From assembly GCA_023231475.1 (NCBI GenBank), contig JALJEE010000455.1, positions 1 to 55,968 of the forward strand: 55,968 nucleotides of DNA, in the 5' to 3' direction. Each line of letters starts with the position of its first letter. The first letter of the stretch is position 1. The notes below the pieces were generated by a model, which ran no database searches, was not told the DNA's origin, and saw only the letters and a program-made list of their open reading frames with translations. The stretch comes from Seison nebaliae (Eukaryota; Rotifera; Pararotatoria; Seisonacea; Seisonidae). Shown here piece after piece: positions 9,241 to 20,922 of the stretch. The translations under genes and the position numbers were made by a program.

Positions 9241-9747
9241 TTTTAGAGAAAAAAATGGACGGATATGAATTCGCTCGATCAAATGAACGGGTTGTGTTCG
9301 GAGAATCGTCATTCATTCTGCTTCTTCTTGGAGAGCCGATTTGAGGATATTCGGATATCTTTCGCTTTCGTCGTTTGTGGTACGTTGAATGAAGAATGAA
9401 GCGGTAATGTCACCGATTTGATGACATCGATCTGTACTTTATATATCTGGAAATTTGTATAAACTTTTAACGGCACTATTTCTTAAATATCCAGTTCGAT
9501 TTGGGAAACTATCAGTTTGGATTATTATGTGTTTCCAATATTAGCTTTAATTATTTCATTTGATGAAGACGTGCTATAATTTCCACAAAAACAATTAAGG
9601 AAAAGTATTTAAAATTATCGAGAAATGATGCCATACTGTAATGTTATTTCGATTAAGTGTGGTTATCAACACTATTTATTGACGTGATATCTGACTTCTA
9701 AGGTTCTCTGTAACATGAATTTCTAAGTTTTTTCGATGTCTGATGGT
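9241..9747. other. Intergenic stretch between the LINE and a minus-strand gene
   Basis: No coding frame is supported. It contains a minus-strand AATAAA (plus-strand TTTATT at 9675-9680) that suits the 3' end of the gene at 9748-10421. The part up to about 9430 has the composition of the LINE and may be its 5' region. Confidence 0.45.
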
Positions 9748-10421
9748 TTAGAACTTTGAGAGTTTCGATTGTGGTTCATCTATCTGTTTTGTTGTAGGAA
9801 GATATTGAGCACTAGCAACTCGATGGTTCTGCTTAGATTTCGGAGGTTGATTATATATTACCAAATAAAATAAAAAGCCAGTGGTTATTATTAAAACTAA
9901 AAAGAATTTCCATATTTCTTGTTTCGCGCTATACTTATCGATAAAAACTTTAACATTATCTCTTACAATAAGAAGAAAATCGTATTCTTCTGAATAAGTT
10001 GTTTTAAAGAATTCGGGGATTGCTATATAATCTTCATAATTACATTTGGACTTGAAACATTTATAAATTAATATTGGATAATCCATATCAAGTTGCAATT
10101 GACATGTTTCTTTCAGCTTACAAGCATTTACTGTAAATGAATAATTAAATGAGTTAAGGTTAAAAATTGACGACGAACCTGTCTCTATACCGATGTTTTT
10201 AAGATTTTTATGGAAACATTCTAATTTTCTGAAAATTCTTTATCATTTCATATGTAGATTAGAATAACTAACGAAACGATTTTGAATTCATTACCTTTAA
10301 AACTCGTACAATTTTCATTAAATAAACCTATTCTTTGAAGAGTGGTGGAAATTAGATGGAACTGATAACCATAATTTCCAATAAAACAACAACATAGCAC
10401 CGGAAAAATATAAATTGTCAT
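9748..10421 (-). CDS. Small Cys-rich single-pass membrane protein, three exons, family unknown
   Basis: Three minus-strand exons join in one frame: 10421-10295, 10220-10179 and 10130-9748, with introns of 74 and 48 nt. They give 183 residues. The N terminus is a signal peptide (MTIYIFPVLCCCFIGNYGYQ). The ectodomain has six Cys in pairs (ENCTSFKECF, NACKLKETCQ, YKCFKSKC), suggesting three disulphides. A membrane helix follows (FFLVLIITTGFLFYLVIY), then a 34-residue tail rich in Lys, Ser and Pro. The predicted form is a type I surface protein. The first intron has a good GTAATG donor; the second donor (GTTCGT) is weak, but phase and open frame agree at both junctions. I do not recognise the family. 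A minus-strand AATAAA lies 68 nt past the stop. The gene sits next to the dead LINE but shares no sequence with it. The neighbouring secreted exons at 3882 have a similar layout but no clear sequence match. Confidence 0.7.
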
Positions 10422-11944
10422 AATAAATCAGATGTGGAAAAAAGTTCAAGTAAAATAATAGATTGAAACGAAAATTTAATTTTCCATGTCCTCAATTAAA
10501 TCGAGTCGAATTATACAAATTTGTAGTTTTGGAAAAAACCAACATTTGAATAGAAATTTTTTCCGCAGTATTATTGAAATTGTTATTATTTGTCATATTA
10601 TCAGAAACAAAAAAATTGTCTGAAATATAATAATTTTCATTTTTAAACAATAATTTGCAACAAAACTACCAAGGAAAGCTGTGGAATTGAGTTAAAATGA
10701 TAGAAATCGTTCCTAATCGTCTAAATTCAAAAATTAAACCAGAGATTAATTATTATTGTTTATTAGTTAAAAATTCCCGTTCGGATAAATTAGAAAAACA
10801 AATTTAAAAAATTCGATCATCACCAACGTCAATTAAATGATACATTTCCGAGAGAGATCGAAAGAGTGATCAAACGATATGTTAAAATGCTGCTCCGATA
10901 TATTAAAAAAATATTAATATGAAAAATAAGTAATTGAAATTCTAGGTTTTCTAACAATCATATTAAAATAGTCCATAAAAAATTATAAGTCTTTAGTTGA
11001 CGATTCGAATATCCACCGTCCCTTATCAGTTCTCCGTCCAGTAATTAACTTGATAGTAGAATATCATCTGTTTCCAAACTGATATCTCTTCAAATATTAT
11101 AGCAATCAAACTAAGACGAGAGAAGAGAAAAGGAAAAGTAGTCCGGAAAAAGAGTGATGACAGAAAACATTTTAAAAATTTCTCAAAATGAATTACGTAT
11201 TTATGTGTACACCTGACGAATAATTTCATCTGAATGGATGGAATAAAAATAATTTGAGGGAAAAATAGAAATGGATGCATAAAAATCGAATTATTTAATT
11301 ATGTTAAAAGAAGCTAATAATGAAAATAGGATAAATAAAAGAAAGAAGAAGAATGAACTGCAGTTGAATAGAAAAGTAAATTGGAATTTAAAAGAAAGAC
11401 CAAGAAATGTGTCCGAATCTCATGGGAGAGCGCGAAATATCCGAAAAAAAATGCGTATTATCTTTTACTGTCTTTTTTTCTTTCTTTTCGATATCTTCTC
11501 TTTATCTGTTCATGTGCCTTTACATTCGTTCTCCTCTCTCCTGACATGCGATCTCCGATGTATGAAAAATGCTTCTGATGATTATTATGATGATAGAAAT
11601 AAAATATTGATAATAGTTGCAGTCTCATCGTTATTGTTCATCGTTCTCTCTCATCTCCACACTACATGATGCTCCATCAATGGTACATTTCAGCTATCGC
11701 GCATAGAGCAACTGATATTACGATTAATGTCCGATTGACAGAAATAAATTCCTTTCAATATTTTAATTTGTCTTTCATTCCTTCTTCTGAAGACGATAGA
11801 AGAAGAGACAGTATAAGAAAGTGTTATAAGTATTAAATTTTTACTCTTCCAAAATTTACATAGAGACATAAAATAAAGAAAAATCGGCTGTCATTTGTAC
11901 ATCGGTTCATTATTTAAACATTAACAATCTTAACAATCTTAACA

Positions 11945-11969
11945 AACACACACACACACACACACACTC
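11945..11969. repeat. CA dinucleotide microsatellite
   Basis: About twelve CA units followed by interrupted ACACAT sequence to about 12000. Simple repeat. Confidence 0.9.
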
Positions 11970-14900
11970 ATACACACATACACATTCATATATACACATT
12001 ATTCCCCATACACAGACAAGACAACTGCTGATATGTACCAAAATTTTGTTGAAAACAGCCATTTATAAGTGCAGATGTATGTGAGAAAAAGAAATAATAG
12101 AGTCGGAATTGAAATAGATCAGTTTACTTTTTCATAACACAACATCATAGTATTTACACAAATTTTATAAACCTATGTAAACATACACATACCTACATAG
12201 TGATATCGGTCTATTACATTTTGGTCGACATTATAGTGTTGAGACATAAGTACTGTTAAATATAATACAATTGGACGCAAGAAATAAGAGAGGCGAAGAT
12301 CGAAAAAATTTTCAATATCATATTAATTCAGTGAAAGATTGTAAAATATTCACAAATTTAGCATATATTTCAAAACCAAATTGCACAAATGAGGTTATTT
12401 AATAATATTTTATCAGAACTGAATTTTCTGGGTATCTAAAATCAGTAATTTGCATAACATGAAGTATGTATGAGAATGGAGAACTGTCTTTACTGAGCAG
12501 AAAATAAAAAGGCTGAGGGCTGCCCTTCCCAACCGATTAGTTTTGGACTAACCTCCTTCATGGTTTAAAAATTTTTTTAGGAGAAGAATAGGAATATAAA
12601 TTTTCTATTACATTGTCCTGTTAGTTTTTTATCCAATTATTCTATAATAATCTAGAATAATTGTCCTTTCGAGCTGTCCTGTTTCGATTTACAAATCAAA
12701 GAAGTTGAAATGTCCTTTATTCCTTCTATCTTACGCTTCTTTTGTTCTCTCCATCCATCGAATGAATTAAATTATACACTAATACTTCTCCCACACGACG
12801 TATGTCAACAGCATTAACTAATTGAAAATATAACGAAATTTATTCAATATGTCATGGAGGAATCCATCTAGGGAAAGTTATCAGATAAATAAAATTATAG
12901 AATTTATTAACATTAAAGTACTTTTGGCAAATTTACATATATCTGGTGATATTTATGATAATGATATCGAAAATCATATGTGCAGATACAGAAAATGTAA
13001 ATGTCAATAAATCTGCTAGTTTTTACTAACTGCACTTTGCACTAACTAACAGGAAATATAACTCACTTTCCGAAAGACATTTGGTATTACTCTACTTCAG
13101 AACTCCATTATATTTCTTCCCAAATATTCTTTTATAGAAATTCCAACAAAAATTATTAATTAACAAACATTAGGATAATAATTAATATTATTACTCATAA
13201 TGGAAGACAAATAAATAACTTAATAATTTCGATTGTTGGAATTATTTTCGCAATTAATACGAACAATAAACAATTTTTGACTAACTAAATGTCCATTTAT
13301 TTAAACAAGTTCTATGGACGAATTGTCTCACTTCGTTAAATGTTGTATTGATATAAATTATTAAAATATTCAGGTTTCTAATACTTCGTTTTGGAGAGTA
13401 GAATGAATGGTGAAAGTGTGCAAGTGAGAAAGATGAAATGTGATGCGTGCGGAGCGAAAAGAAATGATTTTGATGAAAAGAGATCAATTGAAAATTGGAA
13501 AGAAGAAATAGAATGATTACACCGGATAATAATGATGGAAGGAGAAATGTAATTGTAGATGAATTTTATTCCATCATGATGATGAATGATGATGCATTTG
13601 ATATGCAAAAGTAAATAAGTTCTTGTCATTGCTTCTTATCAGTTTTCGAATTATCATCAGCACCATCTTTCGTATTTGTATTAGTTCATAAAATTGCATG
13701 AAAGCATTTTTGATTGAATATCATTACAAATTTACATGTCAATCGAGCAAGCGAACAATAATAATGGAACAAGAAAAAGATAGCAAATATTTTCCTATTT
13801 ATTTAGTTTGACGATTCATTAATAATCTCCCCCTAACGAATCTACGACGCTGTTTCACTTCTCCTCTTTTTATTTAGCGGGCAAACTCTCATTCGGTTAT
13901 TGAGTCTATAAATATTTAAATTAAATGAATTTATCAAACTAGAGAGTTGAAGAAAGGAAAATGTTTTTTGTTTGCGCAGTTTTCTTTCACTGCTCTTTCT
14001 TTTAACATTATCAGACTTATGATAATTTTGATGGATATTTCAGAAAGATAATTCATGTCACAAACAGAAAATCCAATAATTGATGTATAAATCCTTTTCT
14101 CATATAAATTTCTCTATTTTTGACATGAAGCTTCAACAGTTTGGGTACGACAAGAAAGTACAAATTAATAATAGTAGAACTAAACAAAAAATTATTTGGG
14201 AGATACATTGAAATTTGGAAGAAAACTGTTTTGGGTTGATTTAAATTCTATATTTATAGTAAAGAATAAATAAAAAAACAAAACAATTCTTCCTTAAAAC
14301 GAAACATAAAAGATTATTAGTTAAGAAGAAATGTTATATAAAGTATGATGTAATTTCTACGTTGAATTCCTCATGTGAAGTTGAACGAATGGGAGAATGT
14401 TAGTAAGTTACTTTCCGTTAAAACGATACATATGACCAACTTTAAGTGACAGGACATGGTATCAGCAACAACTGTCGAAGAATGTTTGTCGATGAAGCGT
14501 TTGATAGTGTTGTGAAAAGAAATGATAAATCAAGAACTGTTTGACTTTTTAGGAAAATAACGGTTTTTATTTCGGGAATAACTAGTCATTTAGAGACTTT
14601 CTCTCAAGAAAAACTATTGAAAATACACAGAAACTTTTTTTTGAGAATGTGATGATTAAAAAAAAATTAAGCTAATTACTTGTCTAATCTATTAAGAATA
14701 AATTAATTTTTCTTCAATTTGAACACATACGAACATAAAAATTCTTCCGTAATAAAATCTGTTACCTTTTTATTCATTTGAAATATTCTTCCTCTTATGC
14801 ATCTGGTAATATTATAAATTTCATTTTAAATTAATAACTATTTAAATTTCATGGCAATTTTTTAAAATTTTCTTATTTCTTGAAAGAAAAAATTTAGCTC

Positions 14901-15943
14901 CAAACTTTGGGAGTTAAGATCAAAAATTTCTTTCTTTGATTTAATACTATTTGAATTATCCCTAACGACAACAAAATTCAGATCAGCTCTAACATATTTT
15001 GATTATTTATTAATAAGAATAATTAAATAGGAAATTATTCGGTTAAAGGAGGCAATAAAAAAAACATAAATTAACATAATTTTATTGTAGATATTTTATA
15101 TGTTACAAAGAACAATTTTATTAGTAATAAACTCGTCAATGATAATCGTAATATCTTTTTCCTACGTAAAGAAATTCTGATACTGAATTGTGGAATGTTT
15201 TTCATTTATATTCGTATGATATATATTTGAAAGAAAACAAGACAAGAGAAACACATAATAAAATTGGTCAAATATGTCGATGTAATCAATCATCTGAAGT
15301 TGATGAGGCTAAATAAAAAATATTTTTTCTTTTCTTGATTTCCAACAAGAGTTAAGGAACGACAGAAATGGAATGAAAGAAAATTATAAATTGATGGAGA
15401 ATTAATCAATCTACTTCTTTAGAAAGAATTATATATAGAAGGTTCAGATTATATGATATCGAAGAAGGAAATATCTGTGAGTAGACGATGTTCATTATTA
15501 GACGAGGAAGATTAATATTATTTTGTGTAATTATTCGGATGATTAGAAGAATGAGGAGGAAGGATAGACACCTGGTTCTATTCCGTTTTAGAATTCACGC
15601 ACTTTCCTGTGGAACTATCTACAATTATATACGTAGAACACTCACAGTCAGATGAACACACAAGAATATTTATTAATTCCCATTTAGATAATTTAATGTT
15701 ATTCCTATTATGTTTTGTATGTCCATTGATGTTAACCTACATGTGAACATTCCCAAATGTCTGTAAGAAGAAATATTATTAATTTTCAAGTAAAACTTAT
15801 CGATAGCTCTAAAAACTTAACTCAAGAAGATGAGAAAAACTATTGACATAAAATAGATTAGCCTTAAGTAGGAAGTGATGATAGAATAATGATGCAGATT
15901 GCCAAAGTGAAGACGTAAGTAGTCTTTAGAACTATATATTATA

Positions 15944-15979
<36 letters not shown>
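15944..15979. repeat. TA dinucleotide microsatellite
   Basis: An almost pure TA run of about 36 bp in AT-rich non-coding DNA. Confidence 0.9.
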
Positions 15980-17082
15980 TACAACAACGTACATATATAA
16001 TTGCCTGTGAAATTATTTAATGTATCCGTTAAATTTATAACAGCTTCCTAAACGCAAACTTGTTCCGTCTTCATAAGTTTCTGGCAACGAATAGTCAAAA
16101 TAACAGATACAATTAAATTGTAGAAAAATAATCTATAGCCATATGGTTACTATGAATGGGGATTCGATACAGAAACCTACAATTCTACAAAAACAAATTA
16201 TGATTAATTAATCGAAATTTCATAGACACTCCTAAACGTATTCCAATTTTCATTAATCCAAGTTAAGGAATAATTCCGGAATCGCTTGCACACAAACAAA
16301 TATGGTAACAATAAGTTCGTCATATGTATTCTATTTCTCCATATAAGTATGGAAGCATAAATATATTATTGCTATTGTAAGCTTCGGGTGTCAGTGATAA
16401 TGACTTAATAATAATTGGACTACAAATAAAATAAAACTAACGGATATTCCAGGAGAACTCTTTGTTAGAAAAGGTGTTCTTCCACATCATAAAATTAATA
16501 TCATTGATAGTTTTGGAAAATCAATGTCGAATGCAACGCTTCAACACCAAATGTTTTTAATATCGTTTAGAAATGTAGAAAAAAATAGAACAAAGAAAGA
16601 AAATTAATCAGGTGAGAATACGAAAATTAGGAAAGAATTGCGGAAAATCGACAAAAAAATTCTGCATTTGTTAATAAAAAATGTTCTTTTTAATTTTCTT
16701 CAATAACTTTTTAAAAGCTCATAAATTCAAGAAACGGTTTTAAAAAACATTAATAAAAACATAACAATAATTAAAGAGATCATTTTAAACGTAAGAGCTG
16801 TAGTTAAATGTAAGTAAATACTTAAGCAAGTTTAAAAATTGTTAAATTATAAATTGATAATTTAAGCTAAAAGGTTAATATGTATAACAAGAAATTTGTT
16901 TAAAATTTTTTTGTTGGATGATGAAATATAGCAACATCTTTCCTAAAAATATCGACGATCCTAAAATAAATGTATTTGACTAAATTCCTTATGGGTAAAT
17001 TAAGAGAAAAAAAATAGCTCACTGTACAAATTATCAGTAATAAGTTTCAGTCCAATGCCGATTTCATCTGGTATGTTGATCA

Positions 17083-17404
17083 ATTTCCGGTAACGATGTC
17101 CAAACCATAACGAAAAGAAATAGATTCAAACCGATTCTGGTTTTAGGTTGGAAAAAATCAGACCCTCAATTTCGCTTTTTATACAAACACTTGTCGTTCC
17201 TTTATTGCGAGAAACATAACGATAAGTAAGAAAAATACCAAACAATATTACAGCTATGCTGAACATGTGCTATATTTATGTTGTATTTATATAACCAATA
17301 CCTGTATTGTTTTCTTTATTTCTTACTTATCGTTCTGCTTCTCACAGAATTTTATTCCCATCTAAAATCTTTTCGCTATTGTTTGGACATCACTAATTTC
17401 CGAG
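17083..17404. repeat. Imperfect inverted repeat able to form a long hairpin
   Basis: The outer arm GATGTCCAAACCATAACGAA (from 17096) pairs with the sequence ending near 17393, whose complement reads GATGTCCAAACAATAGCGAA. The inner arm AACGATAAGTAAGAAAAATA (from 17218) pairs with 17316-17335, whose complement reads AACGATAAGTAAGAAATAAA. The loop is about 60 bp. Between the paired blocks the arms have diverged. It looks like a MITE that kept its palindrome, or a transcribed hairpin. No coding content. Confidence 0.65.
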
Positions 17405-19317
17405 AAATATCTAAAAAAATATGATTTAATTATGAATAAAACCCTATTTATATCTCTATTGTCAGCCGTTCGGAAGTGTTACAGTTGATTATATCATATT
17501 AGATGCAAAGTGAAACGAAGTTGCCAACATATATTCATTGGCAGTTTATTGCGGAGGAAAGTATCAGAATACACAACGATTAAAATTCCGATGTAACATA
17601 TTTCTCCACTTATTTGAGATGTTATCTTTTTGAATAAAATCGGCAACTTTAAAGATAAAGTGAAGACTAATGGGAAGAAATGGTAAATAATTGGGATCTT
17701 TTAATGATCTTCTAATAATGAACAATAATGATTCGTTAATATATGGAGTTTTTATAAAAATAATACGAATTTCTTCCTCCAATAAATTCCATGTACATCC
17801 ACCTCCCCAAGGTACACATAGCTCTAGTTAAATTTACTCTTCTTTCTTCACTTACATTTATTTAAGGTTGCATTGAAGAATTAGTGTTTATCTATCGATC
17901 TATCTCCAATATTTTCCACTGGAACATATCAACATAAGCAAATAGGAGAGAAGATACAATTCCGATAAGAAGAGAATTCATTAATTAACTGACAATGAGA
18001 GTGAGAATTTGTTACATTAGTTAACTGAAGGTAGCTTAGCTAGATACGTAGTCATCGTGTCTAAATCGATTATAAGTAAAAAAATGGAGGAGACTGGTGA
18101 TGATCTTTATCATTCTAATTTCTATAACAATCAATCATTCATCTATCAATCTACCTTTCCTCTAGAGATATGTAGTCCTGTGAACATTGAAAATTAATGA
18201 CAAAGATATTTTAGAAGAATTTCAGAATGTGAATCTCCGTTTTCGATAAGAGAGAATTTGTTTCATGAAAATAATAAATTGTTCTTCCTTAGAATAATCA
18301 TTAGTCGGAAATGATTATTCCATTTCATCGAATAAACATGGGAAGAACGATAGAAAACATATCAATTCCTTTTAGGGATTGCTCGTTCGTCGGACGGGAA
18401 AAAGAATCGTAGATGAACATATCAATTTCAACATAATTATTCTTCCAGAGTTCGATTCTTCAGGTATTCGAATTTTTATCACTCAATCGAAACAAAAGAA
18501 CGAATATATTCTTGTGGAATAACTAGAGAATGAAGAGTTCTGTGAAATAATAAAAAAAAACTTTCGAATTGCAAATGAGTTAACTGACATTTCTCATAAT
18601 GCCTTTCCTGGGTTCAATTACTTTCCTTTATTACATAAAAAGAAATTACACATAAAAATTTATTCAATTTTATCATATAATTGACAAACATTCACTTCAC
18701 CTTAATTTCTTAAGATAATTCTAATATGTCAGTTTTAATGTAGTGAACTTTCACTTTCTTACACTGGCCTCATCAATCAGATTAACACAACTCGATCTTC
18801 TGCCAAAAGAACATGGTTGCAAACGGAAAATATTCGCAAAAAATAAAAAAAGACCTTTTGAGAAGAAGAAAAAAATTTTATCACAAAATTGAAAAAGTTT
18901 AATATTCGACATCCATCCATTGAACATAAAGAACGGAGGAAGTAAAATAGAAATATAAATTACTAATATTTATTATGTCATTCATTAAATAATATAAGAA
19001 ATTGGCATTTGGAGAATGGGATGTGAAGGATAGAATGCAGAAAATCTTAAATCTATTTCGTATACGTTTATGACTCCTCTCCTCTCTCCTTATAGAGTCT
19101 GTAATATAGAGACAAGAAGGATAGTAAATGTTGAGGAATAAAAATATTTGATAGAATAATAAAAAAGAAGTAATGGAATTGATATGTAGTTAAAAGTGGA
19201 TGAATAAATGAAAGAAGAATAAGAAATGAAAAAAAATTAAATTATTCCCAAATTTCTAAAATTTAAATATTAAGCTCATTAATCTCTAAAGCATGATTAA
19301 TCAATAGAATATTGATA

Positions 19318-20416
19318 ATGTTATACAAGATTCTCACCAGGAATATTCATTATTCACTCTATAAACATCCAGTACGGAAGACGATATTCCATGATATTCA
19401 TTCACTGTTGAAAAGTGGAAATAGTGACTTAAATTTGGCAACTCAATATTTCTTCGAAGATGGCAAATGTGTACGACCAATTATCTTGTATGAATTTAAT
19501 TCAGTCTTCTCTCATATCATTCCAACATTCAATTCATCATCTCAAGTGAATAACCAAATGAATTATTCATATAAATTATGTATGATCGTCGAAATGATTC
19601 ATACGGCTAGTCTAATTCATGACGATGTTATCGACAATAGTATATTAAGAAGAGGACGACGGACAATTGAGAATATTCGGTCGACACCTCACGCAACATG
19701 GACAGGTACATATATTTTAGGTGCTGCCTCCTCTCTACTAGGAACTATTCAAATTCCTCAAATCACCATATTAATATCTCAACTAATCGATGATTTGATC
19801 AAAGGAGAATTATTGCAAATGGGAATCCGATTTTCCATCAAACAACGATTGGACCATTATTTGAAGAAAACTTATTGCAAAACAGCTTCCTTATTTGCTA
19901 ATGGTTGTGAAGCGATTGCTGTCAACAATCTGAATAATAATTCATCTTTAATCACATCTAGTAGGGTGAACGATATTATTAAATTATCAAATACTTTCGG
20001 TAAATCATTTGGAATGATGTTCCAATTAATTGACGACTTATTAGATTATGAAGCTGATCAGAATGCCGTTGGTAAACCAACAACGGCCGATCTTAAATTA
20101 GGATTAGCTACCGCTCCGGTGCTCTTCGCAGCAGAAGATTTCCCTCAACTCAACGAAATGATCGAGAGGAAGTTTAACGAAGTCGATGACGTCCAATTGG
20201 CTTTCGATTATGTCTCACAAGTTATTTAAATTATTTGAAAAAAAATGATGAAATTTTTAGAGTAATGGAAAAATTGAAACGTTCAATTTGGCGAAGAAGT
20301 ATGCAGATGAAGCAAAAAGGAATTTGGAAGAAATCACTTCATTAGTTACAGGTGATCGAACACAACTAAATGTTTTGTACAAATATGTCGACGAAGTTTT
20401 ATACCGAAAAAAATAG
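19318..20416 (+). CDS. PDSS1: Decaprenyl (all-trans-polyprenyl) diphosphate synthase subunit 1
   Basis: This subunit joins isopentenyl diphosphate units into the long side chain of ubiquinone in mitochondria, normally as a heteromer with PDSS2. Two exons, 19318-20220 and 20261-20416, are separated by a 40-nt intron and give 352 residues (human 415). The prenyltransferase signatures are intact: GKCVRP near residue 49, the first Asp-rich motif HDDVID (Asp 102, 103, 106) followed by RRGRR, and the second motif FQLIDDLLDY (Asp 239, 240, 243), then GKPTTADLKLG. Small residues (Ala, Ser) lie four and five positions before the first DDxxD, which in this family allows long chains. The second exon (SNGKIETFNLAKKYADEA) continues the family alignment in phase 0. 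The ATG at 19318 is the first in frame; the start LYKILTRNIHYSLYKHPVRK is basic and hydrophobic, as expected for mitochondrial import. Confidence 0.93.
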
Positions 20417-20922
20417 AAAGAAAATTTGTAATTTTTAAATTATTTGAATGTGTGCATAAATGATGATGAATTGAAAACGATTGAATAATTGAGATGTCGT
20501 TTTATTCATTTTCAGTTCTCAACTTTTTATGGACGATTTGTGGAAGGAAGGTTTATTTCCTTTATTCAAATTATAAACTTTGACACTTATTTGAATTTGA
20601 AGTTTAAGCTTCGAAAAATGAAGAATAAGTTATAAACTGATACACCGACATTTCTACATTGTTACTTGTGATTCACTATTTGTGAATCATCCTTCCATTT
20701 TCTTTTCGTCTTCATTCAATCTCAATCGAACTTGACTGAAATAATAATCGAACAAATTTCTTTTTGATTTTCTCTCATTCAGACATTCTTCTAATTGGGA
20801 CATTCCTTCAGTTTTCCTTCAAACCGTTCAATTTGTGTGAAAGTGGTGTGTCATTACACTTTCTCGCTTAGTACTATTCCGAAGATTATTCTTAGTCGTC
20901 ATATTGGTCGATGTGAGTCTGA
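20417..20922. other. Intergenic region between PDSS1 and the giant gene
   Basis: No coding frame is seen. It must contain the 3' end of PDSS1 and the promoter and 5' UTR of the giant gene on the same strand. No canonical AATAAA was found close to the PDSS1 stop. Confidence 0.5.

Larger units (their letters stand above)
10422..19317. other. Long gene-poor region, no supported coding sequence
   Basis: Nearly 9 kb of AT-rich sequence without a recognisable exon on either strand. It contains a CA microsatellite (11945-11969), a TA microsatellite (15944-15979) and a 320-bp imperfect hairpin (17083-17404). Short open frames here have composition like their surroundings and no family features. It may hold regulatory sequence or untranslated exons of PDSS1 or of the gene at 9748, which points away from it. 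Confidence 0.5.

Noticed and set aside
11301-11669. 122-codon plus-strand frame with a hydrophobic middle
   Set aside because: No family features and composition like its surroundings; its two overlapping frames are equally plain, so it is probably chance.
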